DNA of 64,000 nucleotides, taken from contig NZ_JAGMUO010000060.1 of the NCBI RefSeq assembly GCF_019049325.1, positions 115,983-179,982 on the forward strand, given 5' to 3'. This DNA comes from Streptomyces sp. AC512_CC834 (GTDB taxonomy: Bacteria > Actinomycetota > Actinomycetes > Streptomycetales > Streptomycetaceae). Under the pieces are notes generated by a model. It was not told the origin of the DNA. It saw nothing but the letters and a program-made list of their open reading frames with translations, and ran no database searches. Positions 25,201-34,652 of this stretch are shown here, in pieces. Made by a program: the position numbers and the translations under genes. Position 1 is the first letter of the stretch. Each line of letters opens with the position of its first letter.

Positions 25201-26073
25201 CTTGTTGTCGCGGGCGCGACGGACGATGTCCTCGTAGGCCTGCCAGAACTCGAAGAAGTTCAGCGTCTCGGCCTTCTTGATCGCCGCGACGACCAACTGG
25301 CGGTCGCCGTTGGGCTTGACCAGGTCGATGGCGAGGCCGAGGTTGATGTGGGCCGGCTTGACGAGGGTCGGCTTGCCGTCCTTCTCGCCGAACGAGTGGT
25401 TCATCGTCGGCATGGCCTTGATGGCCTGCACCATCGCGTAGCCGATCAGGTGCGTGAAGGAGATCTTCCCGCCGCGGGCCCGCTTGAGGTGGTTGTTGAT
25501 GACGATGCGGTTGTCGAACAGCAGCTTCACCGGGACCGCGCGCACGGACGTGGCCGTGGGCAGCTCCAGCGAGGCGTTCATGTTCTTCACGACCGCGGCG
25601 GCCGGGCCGCGCAGGGTCACCAGCTCGGGGCCCTCGGGCGCGGTGCCGGCGTCCTTCGACGACGCGGCGGGCGCGGCGGCCTTGGCCTGCGGCTGGGCGG
25701 CGGGCTTGGCCGGAGCGGCCGGAGCCGCCGGGGCGGCAGCGGCGGGCTGCGCGGGAGCCGCGGGCGCCGCCTTCGGCTGGGCCGGGGCGGGAGCCTGCGC
25801 CTGGGGGGCGGGGGCAGCCGGCGGCGTGCTGCCGCCGGAGTCCGTGGCCGTGGTGCTGGAGGCGGCCTGGGGCGCGGGCGCTCCGGGCTTGTAGTCGGCG
25901 AAGAAGTCCCACCAGGCTCGGTCCACGGAGTTCGGGTCCTGGAGGTACTGCTGATAGATCTCGTCGACGAGCCACTCATTGGCACCGAACGCGGCCGCGG
26001 GGTTCTTGCCCGCGTTGTTCGCTTGGTCGGTGTCGGTCGAGATGCTCGAGTTACTGGGGGACTGTGGCGACAC
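22267..26073 (-). CDS. kgd: Multifunctional 2-oxoglutarate dehydrogenase/decarboxylase (E2-E1 fusion)
   Basis: 1268 aa from GTG 26073, which gives the usual N-terminus with NEWLVDEIYQQYLQDPNSVD near 30-50; the frame stays open further upstream but without homology. A Pro/Ala-rich linker spans about 65-140. Then comes a succinyltransferase-like (E2) domain with TYDHRVIQGA, followed by the thiamine-diphosphate E1 domain (HGDAAFAGQGVVAETLNMSQL, VINNQVGFT, C-terminal WTQEEPANQG). The actinobacterial OdhA/Kgd layout lacks the lipoyl domain and works with the pyruvate dehydrogenase E2, forming succinyl-CoA in the TCA cycle. Regulation in relatives is by FHA proteins of the GarA/OdhI type. It is transcribed alone, with 294 nt upstream. 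Confidence 0.95.
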   Translation of the reverse strand: MSPQSPSNSSISTDTDQANNAGKNPAAAFGANEWLVDEIYQQYLQDPNSVDRAWWDFFADYKPGAPAPQAASSTTATDSGGSTPPAAPAPQAQAPAPAQPKAAPAAPAQPAAAAPAAPAAPAKPAAQPQAKAAAPAASSKDAGTAPEGPELVTLRGPAAAVVKNMNASLELPTATSVRAVPVKLLFDNRIVINNHLKRARGGKISFTHLIGYAMVQAIKAMPTMNHSFGEKDGKPTLVKPAHINLGLAIDLVKPNGDRQLVVAAIKKAETLNFFEFWQAYEDIVRRARDNKLTMDDFTGVTVSLTNPGGLGTVHSVPRLMPGQSVILGVGSMDYPAEFQGTSQDTLNKLGISKVMTLTSTYDHRVIQGAASGEFLRQVANLLLGESGFYDEIFKALRIPYEPVRWLKDIDASHDDDVTKAARVFELIHSYRVRGHVMADTDPLEYQQRKHPDLDITEHGLTLWDLEREFAVGGFAGKSLMKLRDILGVLRDSYCRTTGVEFMHIQDPKQRKWIQDRIERSHTKPEREEQLRILRRLNAAEAFETFLQTKYVGQKRFSLEGGESVIPLLDAVIDSAAESRLDEVVVGMAHRGRLNVLANVVGKSYAQIFREFEGNLDPKSMHGSGDVKYHLGAEGTFTGLDGEQIKVSLVANPSHLEAVDPILEGVSRAKQDIINKGGTDFTVLPVAIHGDAAFAGQGVVAETLNMSQLRGYRTGGTVHVVINNQVGFTAAPESSRSSMYATDVARMIEAPIFHVNGDDPEACVRVARLAFEFRQAFNKDVVIDLLCYRRRGHNETDNPAFTQPLMYDLIDKKRSVRKLYTESLIGRGDITLEEAEQALQDYQGQLEKVFTEVREAASQPAAAEPAAPQAEFPVSVNTAITAETVKRIAESQVNIPDHITVHPRLLPQLQRRAAMVEDGTIDWGMGETLAVGSLLLDGVPVRLSGQDSQRGTFGQRHAVVIDRETGDEFTPLLYLSEDQSRYNVYNSLLSEYAVMGFEYGYSLARPDALVMWEAQFGDFVNGAQTVVDEFISSAEQKWNQTSGVTLLLPHGYEGQGPDHSSARPERFLQLCAQNNMTVAMPTLPSNYFHLLRWQVHNPHHKPLVVFTPKSMLRLKAAASKAEEFTTGQFRPVIGDDSVDPAAVKKVVFCSGKVYYDLDAERKKRGVTDTAILRIERLYPLPGAELQAEIAKYPNAEKYLWTQEEPANQGFWPFIALNLIDHLDLAVGADVPHGERLRRISRPHGSSPAVGSAKRHQAEQEQLVREVFEA

Positions 26074-26367
26074 GGCGAGAACCGCCCTCTTCCGCTTCTT
26101 CACAAGATGGTGGACAGCGGGAATCAAGGCTACGCCTACCGGGCCCCGAAGGTCAGACCGGGCCCGTCCATCGTCGTGTAAGTCACATCGCAGACCGCGT
26201 TTCGGCGCTGGAAATGGCGGGAAACAAGCGAGGTTCTGCTGCGTGAGGGATGGGGAGACCGGGACCCGGCGCCTCAGAAACGCGGGCCTTTGCCTGATCA
26301 CACGTGTCCGCCAGCGCGGATGCTGTGGATCTTGATGCTCCGCTGCGAACCCTACGTCAATCCGACG
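26074..26367. other. 294-nt upstream region of kgd
   Basis: It separates kgd from the upstream sensor kinase on the same strand and should hold the kgd promoter. Base composition drops here compared with the genes. I could not assign promoter hexamers, a terminator hairpin or a riboswitch. Confidence 0.4.
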
Positions 26368-27492
26368 TCAACCCGACGTCGACGGAAGGCCCGGAAGAGT
26401 GATGAGGATCCGGCATCCCCGCTCGGATTCGGCCACCCCGATCCGCCCGCCGTGCAGATCCACCGCCCAGCGCGCGATCGCCAGGCCGAGACCGGTGCCG
26501 CCGTCGCTGCCCGGACCGTGCGGGCGCGACACCGAACCGCGGTTGAACCGCTCGAACACCCGGCGCCACTCCGAACGCGGAATGCCCGGACCCTCGTCCA
26601 GAACCTCCAGCTCGAGGGACTCGGGCAGCTCTCCGCACCGTGCCCTGACCGTCACGCGGCCGTGCGGCGGGCTGTGCTTGACGGCGTTGTCGATGAGGTT
26701 GGCGACGACCTGGTGGATGCGCTCGGGGTCGGCGTGCGCCGTCAGCTCCGGCGGGAAGACGTCCAGGGCAAGATGCACGTCGGTGCGGCTGTGGCTGCCG
26801 GACCCGGAGGCGATGCCCGCGCGTGCCGAGGCGACCATGTTGGCCTCCTTGAGCACGCCCGACAGGTAGGGCCAGACCTCGAAGCGCCGCTTGCGCAGCG
26901 GTATGACGCCGTTGTCCAGGCGGGAGAGGTCGAGGAGGGTCTCCACCAGCCGGCCGAGCCGCTCGGTCTGCCCCAGCGCCGTACGCATGGTCTCCGGGTC
27001 GGCCTCGGTGATCCCGTCGACAATGTTCTCCAGCACCGCGCGCAGGCCCGCGATCGGGGTGCGCAGCTCGTGCGAGACGTTCGCCACCAGTTCCTTGCGC
27101 TGGAGGTCCTGGGCCTCCAGGTCGTCGGCCATACGGTTGATGGTGACGGCCAGGTCGCCCAGCTCGTCGCGGCGGTTCTCGCGCACCCGGCGCGTGTAGT
27201 CGCCGTGCGAGATGGACCGGGCCACGGCGTTCATCTCGTCCAGCGGCGCGGTCAGCGAGTGGGCCACGAACTGCGTGATGAGCAGCGTGGCGATCATGGA
27301 GAAGACCGTGATGAAGCGCAGCTCCGTCTTGGTGTGCACGGCGATCACCGAGAGACCGGTGGTGATCAGCACCGACGTGACGACCAGCGCGCCCAGCTTG
27401 GTCTTGATCGAGAACGGGCGTACGCCGCCCCAGGGCTCCCCGGGATTCCGGGGGCCGGGGCTCCTCCGTGCGGCCTCCCGTCCCCGGCTCAT
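26368..27492 (-). CDS. Two-component sensor histidine kinase
   Basis: 374 aa from ATG 27492, whose ATGA overlaps the response-regulator stop. Two membrane segments lie at about 33-53 and 62-80 with almost no extracellular loop, so it probably senses a membrane or internal signal. HAMP follows (to ~135), then the H-box VSHELRTP with phospho-acceptor His141, N-box NLIDNAVKHS, G1 DEGPGIP and G2 GTGLGLAI. The partner is the OmpR-type regulator encoded just upstream. Conserved beside kgd and lon in Streptomyces as I recall; the stimulus is unknown. Confidence 0.9.
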   Translation of the reverse strand: MSRGREAARRSPGPRNPGEPWGGVRPFSIKTKLGALVVTSVLITTGLSVIAVHTKTELRFITVFSMIATLLITQFVAHSLTAPLDEMNAVARSISHGDYTRRVRENRRDELGDLAVTINRMADDLEAQDLQRKELVANVSHELRTPIAGLRAVLENIVDGITEADPETMRTALGQTERLGRLVETLLDLSRLDNGVIPLRKRRFEVWPYLSGVLKEANMVASARAGIASGSGSHSRTDVHLALDVFPPELTAHADPERIHQVVANLIDNAVKHSPPHGRVTVRARCGELPESLELEVLDEGPGIPRSEWRRVFERFNRGSVSRPHGPGSDGGTGLGLAIARWAVDLHGGRIGVAESERGCRILITLPGLPSTSG

Positions 27493-28229
27493 GGCGTCGG
27501 CGTCTCCAGCGCGTAGCCCACGCCGTGCACGGTGCGGATGCGCTCGGCGCCGATCTTCCGGCGCAGCGCCTTGATGTGGCTGTCCACGGTCCGGGTGCCG
27601 GAGGCGTCCGCCCAGTCCCACACCTCGGCCAGCAACTGCTCACGGGAGAGCACCGCGCGCGGGGTGTTCGCCAGGCAGACCAGCAGGTCGAACTCGGTGG
27701 GGGTGAGGTGGACGTCCTCGCTGCGCACCCGCACCCGGCGCTGCGCGTGGTCGATCTCCAGCTCGCCCAGGCGCAGGATGCCGCTGCGCGGCGTCGAGGC
27801 GGCCACGACGGCCCGCTCCACCCGGCGCAGCAGCACGTGCACGCGTGCGGCCAGCTCGCGCATCGAGAACGGCTTGGTCATGTAGTCGTCGGCGCCCACG
27901 CCGAGCCCGACCAGCATGTCCGTCTCGTCGTCGCGCGCGGTGAGCATCAGCACCGGCACCGGCCGCTGGGCCTGCACGCGCCGGCAGACCTCCAGACCGT
28001 CGAAGCCGGGCAGCATGATGTCGAGGATCAGCAGGTCGGGCTGCCATGCCTCGGCCGTGTCGACGGCGGACGGACCGTCGCCCGCCGTTTGCACCAGGAA
28101 CCCTTCGGCGCGCAGACGGGTCGCGATGGCGTCCACGATCGTCTGATCGTCCTCGACCACCAGCACCCGGCGCTGTGCGCCCTGGGTGGCCGTCGCCGTG
28201 CCGTTGTGGGAGGTCTGTGTCTGCTCCAT
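27489..28229 (-). CDS. OmpR/PhoB-type response regulator
   Basis: 246 aa. Receiver domain at about 20-135 with acidic pair ED(26-27)D, phospho-acceptor Asp70 in LLILDIMLP, and Thr/Lys positions in MLTARDDE and TKPF. The winged-helix DNA-binding domain follows, with VHLTPTEFDLLVCLANTP and TVDSHIKALRRKIG. It is co-transcribed and translationally coupled with the sensor kinase. The first 18 residues are a Ser/Thr/Gln-rich extension. Target genes cannot be read from the window. Confidence 0.93.
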   Translation of the reverse strand: MEQTQTSHNGTATATQGAQRRVLVVEDDQTIVDAIATRLRAEGFLVQTAGDGPSAVDTAEAWQPDLLILDIMLPGFDGLEVCRRVQAQRPVPVLMLTARDDETDMLVGLGVGADDYMTKPFSMRELAARVHVLLRRVERAVVAASTPRSGILRLGELEIDHAQRRVRVRSEDVHLTPTEFDLLVCLANTPRAVLSREQLLAEVWDWADASGTRTVDSHIKALRRKIGAERIRTVHGVGYALETPTP

Positions 28230-28342
28230 CGCCCGCCCCTGAGGTGTGCTTTCCGGAATCCGTGGGGTGATCCCATGACTGCGCTTGACGCTTGAATGAT
28301 CCGCGTCAGAGCAGCAGCGTACGGGGAGTCACCGCGCCTTTG

Positions 28343-29062
28343 CTATCCAGGCCCGACGCCGATGTGCACGACGTCCGGAACGCCCCGGGCAACGGGGATC
28401 TCTTCGGTACGCACCTGCTGGAAACCGGCATTACGCAAGGTTTCTTCGAATTCCGGAGAGGGCTGCGCAGACCATACGGCAAGCACCCCACCCGGCCTCA
28501 ACAGCCGTGCGCAGCCCGCCAGTCCGGACGGTGCGTACAGCCCGTCGTTGCCCTCGGTGACGGTCCAGCCGGGGCCGTTGTCGATGTCCAGGCAGAGCGC
28601 GTCGTACGTGTCGGATGTCTCATTGACGTAACCCACCAGGTCCGCCTCGACGATCTTCGTGCGCGGATCGGCCAGGGCGTCGGCGGACAGTACCGACAGC
28701 GGTCCGCCGCCGCGGTGCCAGTCGATGACGGCGCGCTCCCGCTCGACGACCGCGATCCGGCCCCAGCGCGGGTCGGCGGCCGCGTGCGCGAGGGAGAAGC
28801 CGACGCCGAGACCGCCGATGAGCAGGTGCGGGGCGGCCCGTCCGCCGGCGGGGTCGGGGCCGTCGGCGGTGGCCAGCGCGTCGGCCGCGACGTCGACCAG
28901 GCGCCGCTCCGAGCGGCCGTCGGAGGTGTCCATCAGGAAGCAGCCGTTCGCGATGATCTGCAGCAGCGCCCCGTGCCGGCGCAGGACGACCTCGCCGTGC
29001 GGGCCCTCGCGACGGTCCAGCACCTCGGGGATGTCGTGGGAGTCGTGGGTAGTGATGGGCAT
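28343..29062 (-). CDS. Spermidine-synthase-like (SAM-dependent methyltransferase fold) protein
   Basis: 239 aa from ATG 29062. The Rossmann core shows LLIGGLGVGFSLAHA (nucleotide-binding loop), IAVVERERAVIDWHR, and YDALCLDIDNGPGWTV, then LLRPGGVLAVWSAQPSPEFEETLR. This is the polyamine-synthase/methyltransferase fold; similar actinobacterial proteins are annotated as spermidine synthase but often lack the polyamine-binding residues, so the substrate is uncertain. It is divergent from lon; the HspR-type operator lies in their shared 180-nt gap. The frame remains open far upstream across lon, which is only a high-GC artefact. Confidence 0.75.
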   Translation of the reverse strand: MPITTHDSHDIPEVLDRREGPHGEVVLRRHGALLQIIANGCFLMDTSDGRSERRLVDVAADALATADGPDPAGGRAAPHLLIGGLGVGFSLAHAAADPRWGRIAVVERERAVIDWHRGGGPLSVLSADALADPRTKIVEADLVGYVNETSDTYDALCLDIDNGPGWTVTEGNDGLYAPSGLAGCARLLRPGGVLAVWSAQPSPEFEETLRNAGFQQVRTEEIPVARGVPDVVHIGVGPG

Positions 29063-29201
29063 CGGCCCATCCTGGCACCCGCCCTCGCGAAGGAATGCCC
29101 GCCGGTACGACGGTGCTGTCCCCGGAGGCGGGACGTGCCCTCTCGGAGCTTGATCGCTCACAGCGAACATCCCCGGGGGAACAATCCGGGACTCCCTTTC
29201 A

Positions 29202-29220
29202 TTGAGTCGATGTAACTCAA
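29202..29220. promoter_or_regulatory. HspR operator (HAIR element) upstream of lon
   Basis: TTGAGT, seven bases, ACTCAA: a perfect inverted repeat matching the HAIR consensus CTTGAGT-N7-ACTCAAG except for the outermost pair. It ends 22 nt before the lon ATG. HspR is known to repress lon in Streptomyces through such sites, with induction by heat shock. Confidence 0.88.
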
Positions 29221-29242
29221 CTTGACTGCCGAAGGGGAGATC

Positions 29243-31675
<2,433 letters not shown>

Positions 31676-31701
31676 CGGACGCGGCCGGATGAGTAGAAGG
31701 G

Positions 31702-31737
31702 GAGGGCCCGGGCTCCGTTCGTGGAGTCCGGGCCCTC
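31702..31737. terminator. Bidirectional hairpin between lon and lysozyme genes
   Basis: A 15-bp stem (GAGGGCCCGGGCTCC against GGAGTCCGGGCCCTC, one G-U pair) with loop GTTCGT. It sits between two convergent genes and can serve both. Confidence 0.87.
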
Positions 31738-31765
31738 GCTGTGTCCTTCCGTCCTGGCGGGGCCG

Positions 31766-32605
31766 TCAGCCGTTGGCGAGCGCCCGGACGCGGTCCAGCG
31801 CGCCGTTGAACTTGTTGTGGTCCCCGACCGTCGGCCCGGACGAGGTGTACTGCCACATCGTGTAGAAGCCCCACCCGGCGGGTAGCGTGCCCACCGAGGA
31901 CGCGTACCGGGCGATCCACAGCGGGTTGTTCACGGCGAAGCCGCCGTAGTTGCCGGTGCACTGGGTCCACCAGCTAGTGGCCGTGTAGATCACGGCGTGA
32001 CGGCCGGTGCGGGCCTTGTACGTGTTCAGGAAGTCGCGGATCCAGGAGACCATCTGGCTCTGCGACTTGCCGTAGCAGGTGGCGCCGTACGGGTTCCACT
32101 CGATGTCGAGCGCGCCGGGCAGCGTCTTGCCGTCCTTGGACCAGCCGCCGCCGTGGTCGACGAAGTAGTTGGCCTGGGTGGCGCCGCTCGTGGTGTCCGG
32201 GGTGGCGAAGTGGTACGCGCCGCGGATCATGCCGACGTTGTAGGAGCCGTTGTACTGCTGGGCGAAGTACGGGTTGGTGTAGTACGTCCCCTCGGTGGCC
32301 TTGGCGTAGGCCCATTTGACGCTGCTGTTCCACAGGGTCGACCAGGCGACGTTGCCCTGGTGGCTGGAGACGTCGACGCCCTCGGTCTGGACCGCGCGGC
32401 CCGGGACGGGGGTGCCGTGTTCGCCGTCGTGCTCCAGGACGCCCATGCCCATGTGGGCGGAGCCGCGAGCCGGGGTGTCGGCGGCCGACGCGGCGTGCGC
32501 CGGAAGAGTGAAGACGAGGGAGAACGCGGCGAGCAGGATCCCGCTGACGGCGAGGCGCCGGCCGCGGGCCGATCCGGATCTGTGCACGAGTCTATGCACG
32601 AGCAT
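31766..32605 (-). CDS. Secreted GH25 lysozyme (N-acetylmuramidase)
   Basis: 279 aa. A long Sec signal peptide (basic RGRR, hydrophobic LAVSGILLAAFSLVFTLPAHA) ends near residue 38-44. The GH25 barrel starts with GVDVSSHQGNVAW and has the acidic catalytic pair in GALDIEWNPYG, with KWAYAKATEGTYYTNPYF and GAYHFATPD strands typical of Streptomyces cellosyl/mutanolysin-type enzymes. It cleaves the MurNAc-GlcNAc bond of peptidoglycan outside the cell, for wall turnover or lysis of competitors. No wall-binding domain follows, so the enzyme is the catalytic module alone. A 10-bp tandem repeat lies 16 nt upstream of the start. Confidence 0.93.
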   Translation of the reverse strand: MLVHRLVHRSGSARGRRLAVSGILLAAFSLVFTLPAHAASAADTPARGSAHMGMGVLEHDGEHGTPVPGRAVQTEGVDVSSHQGNVAWSTLWNSSVKWAYAKATEGTYYTNPYFAQQYNGSYNVGMIRGAYHFATPDTTSGATQANYFVDHGGGWSKDGKTLPGALDIEWNPYGATCYGKSQSQMVSWIRDFLNTYKARTGRHAVIYTATSWWTQCTGNYGGFAVNNPLWIARYASSVGTLPAGWGFYTMWQYTSSGPTVGDHNKFNGALDRVRALANG

Positions 32606-32910
32606 GACGTGCCTCCGATGGCTCGGTGGTGCTCGGTGGTACTCGGTGGGGGATGCGCGAGTGGGGAGAACCCGTGAGTGGCGTGAGCATGCCAGTAGGG
32701 GGTCCGGTGAAGACGCTACGCACGTAGAACGGGGGTGGGAAGAGGGGCCGGGAGCCGCCGTTGGTCTAAGCCTGCGAAATACTTGGCGAGCTGCGGCGAT
32801 GGCGGCTCGTGGCGAAAACTTTCAGGACCGGGAAAATCGAGGCAGGGGCTGACGTGCACGAAGACGGGAACGGCGGCGGACGCGGAGGCGAACCCGGGGG
32901 TGAAGGGGGA
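32606..32910. other. Divergent control region between lysozyme and MarR genes
   Basis: 305 nt without a supported gene (a GTG at 32809 could extend the MarR protein by 34 Gly-rich residues). It holds three 10-bp tandem units GCTCGGTGGT (32621-32650, the last with two changes) near the lysozyme start, and an AT-richer patch around 32765-32785 that may contain a promoter. Confidence 0.5.
32621..32650. repeat. 10-bp tandem repeat x3 in lysozyme leader
   Basis: GCTCGGTGGT twice exactly and then ACTCGGTGGG. It is placed 16-45 nt before the lysozyme start codon, where copy number could alter leader folding or regulator binding. No inverted symmetry is evident. Confidence 0.85.
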
Positions 32911-33360
32911 GTGTCCGGCAGTGGTGTGAACCAACCGGAGTTCCTGGCGCTGGAGCGGGAGTTGACCGTCCTGCTGCGGCGGGCCCGGGCCAACCAGGGC
33001 GAGATGGCCCGCGAGGTCCATCCCGACCTCGAGTCGTCCGCGTACGGCCTGCTCGTCCGGCTCGGTGAATGCGGCGGCCAGCGCGCCACCGACCTCGCCG
33101 CCTACATCGGCGTCGGCAAGGCGACGATGTCCCGCCAACTGCGCGCCCTGGAGGAGCTCGGGCTCGTCGCCCGGGAGCCCGACCCCGCCGACGGCCGGGC
33201 CTGGCTGGTCACGCTGACCCCGGAGGGCCAGGAACGCGTCGGCCGGGTGCGGGAGGCCCGCCGCGCCCGGTACGCCCGCCGGCTGTCCGGCTGGAACCCG
33301 CGCGAGGTGACGGAGCTGGCCCGGCTGCTGCACGAACTCAACCGGGGGATGGAGAAATAG
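32911..33360 (+). CDS. MarR-family transcriptional regulator
   Basis: 149 aa from GTG 32911; purine-rich GAAGGGGGA lies immediately before it, so GTG 32926 (5 residues shorter) or GTG 32809 cannot be excluded. The winged helix-turn-helix shows QRATDLAAYIGVGKATMSRQLRALEELGLVARE followed by a wing DPADGRAWLVTLTPEG, all standard for MarR dimers that repress nearby genes and respond to small phenolic or oxidant ligands. It is divergent from the lysozyme gene, whose control region it may bind, but no clear MarR palindrome was found there. Confidence 0.88.
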   Translation: MSGSGVNQPEFLALERELTVLLRRARANQGEMAREVHPDLESSAYGLLVRLGECGGQRATDLAAYIGVGKATMSRQLRALEELGLVAREPDPADGRAWLVTLTPEGQERVGRVREARRARYARRLSGWNPREVTELARLLHELNRGMEK

Positions 33361-33417
33361 CCCGATGGCCTCAAGGGCTCCGTCCCGGTCACCTCACAGT
33401 TCGGCTCACAGCTCCGC

Positions 33418-34209
33418 TCACAGCTCCGCGTAGACCACCGTCGCGTCGTCGTGCGTCTTGCTGCGTCCGAGGTGGGTCCGGGCGCCCGCCGCGTCCGCGC
33501 TTTCCAGCTCGCGCACCCGGTCCACCAGCGCCTGCGCGCCCTGCTTGCGCACCAGCGCGAGGCAGTCCGCCCAGTCGCCCTCCCCGAACTTCTCCACCCA
33601 CCGCGCGGCCCCGTCCGTCAGCGCCGTCAGCGTCCGCACCTCGCCGCGCGGCAGTACCCCCGTCACGGCCCGCGCCGACACCGCGGGGTCGGCCGCGGCC
33701 GTGAAGAAGCCGCCCTCCTTGTTGCGCAGGTCGGCATCCACCAGCGCGTCCGTGGCGAGGGCCGAGCGCGGCAGCCGGGACAGCCGGTCGTCCAGGACGG
33801 GGGTGAGGGTGCCGTCGGGGGCCTCCACCAGCAGCGCCGAGTCGGACAGCACCAGGTACTCGACCGCGGCCGGGGACCAGCGGGCGAGGACCACGGTTGC
33901 CTGAGGCGTGCGCGGGTGAGAAAGGTCACAGGTTTCCGCGTGGGCCGCCGAGGTACGAGCGATGGCGCGGGACAGGGCCTCGGCGAGGGGGACATCCGGG
34001 AGTGAAACGGTCAGTTCGGTCAGCGCCCCACCGAGGCGCGCCGTGAACCAGGGCACGGAATGCAGACAGCCCGTCGCGGTGCGTGGCGGCGTCACACCGT
34101 CCAGCACGACGAGTGAACCACCCTGTCCCGAGGCCGGTAGTCCGACGCTCGCGAAGTCCTCGTTGGGGTGGTCGGCCAGGCCTGGTTCCGAGACGAGTTC
34201 CGTGTGCAT
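33418..34209 (-). CDS. PP2C-like protein phosphatase
   Basis: 263 aa from ATG 34209. PP2C signature positions are seen as LADHPNEDFA (metal Asp region), SLVVLDGVTPP (DG motif), VLSDSALLV, LTDGAARWVEKFG and THDDATVVYAEL at the C-terminus (metal Asp). The usual DGxGGH is changed to DGVTPP, so metal binding at that position differs from classical Stp enzymes. It would dephosphorylate Ser/Thr proteins in the cytoplasm; related actinobacterial proteins are annotated as protein phosphatase 2C. It converges with the MarR gene (57 nt) and diverges from the conservon. Confidence 0.72.
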   Translation of the reverse strand: MHTELVSEPGLADHPNEDFASVGLPASGQGGSLVVLDGVTPPRTATGCLHSVPWFTARLGGALTELTVSLPDVPLAEALSRAIARTSAAHAETCDLSHPRTPQATVVLARWSPAAVEYLVLSDSALLVEAPDGTLTPVLDDRLSRLPRSALATDALVDADLRNKEGGFFTAAADPAVSARAVTGVLPRGEVRTLTALTDGAARWVEKFGEGDWADCLALVRKQGAQALVDRVRELESADAAGARTHLGRSKTHDDATVVYAEL

Positions 34210-34652
34210 CACGCAAGTCTGCACGACCCCTTCACAGGGTCCGCAGGAGCCCGGCAACTTCCCCCGGATCCACCTAGCCGCGCAGGTCAGGCGCCCAATT
34301 TGGGGCGGAATTCCATGCTCCGACGACGCGTGGCGGCACATAGTGCCACCGCCCGTCGCAGACGTCCAACCGGCGCGCCGCACCACCGCGCCGCACGGGG
34401 CCGGGGAACTTGCTCCCCAACTCCCGTCCGGGGTTCACTCCTTCGGGTGGCGGGTCGGATGATGCGCGCTCACCACCCACCGGCACTGGGAGGGTCGGGA
34501 ACCGGTGGGGGGCCTGTCCCGCTCACGCGGTCTCCCCGCCCGACGCGCTGCCGGCGGCCGGGGAACGGCCCGGAGCCCGGCGAAGGGTGCACGAGCCCCC
34601 GACCGGCCAGTTGACGGGGCGCCACCCGGGCCCACGGGTACACGAGTCAGGA
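34210..34652. other. 443-nt intergenic region, phosphatase/conservon divergence
   Basis: No open frame here has convincing codon bias or similarity. It should hold promoters for the phosphatase (leftward) and for the conservon (rightward). I could not fix hexamers or operator dyads, and saw no RNA gene. Confidence 0.4.

Noticed and set aside
22348..26181. 1277-aa open frame on the plus strand across kgd
   Set aside because: It is the antisense shadow of kgd: composition is V/D/R/G-rich with no motif, while the minus strand has complete E2 and E1 domains.
34083..34614. Short plus-strand frames in the gap before the conservon
   Set aside because: Composition is R/P/A-rich with no ribosome site or conserved pattern; they overlap the presumed promoter region.
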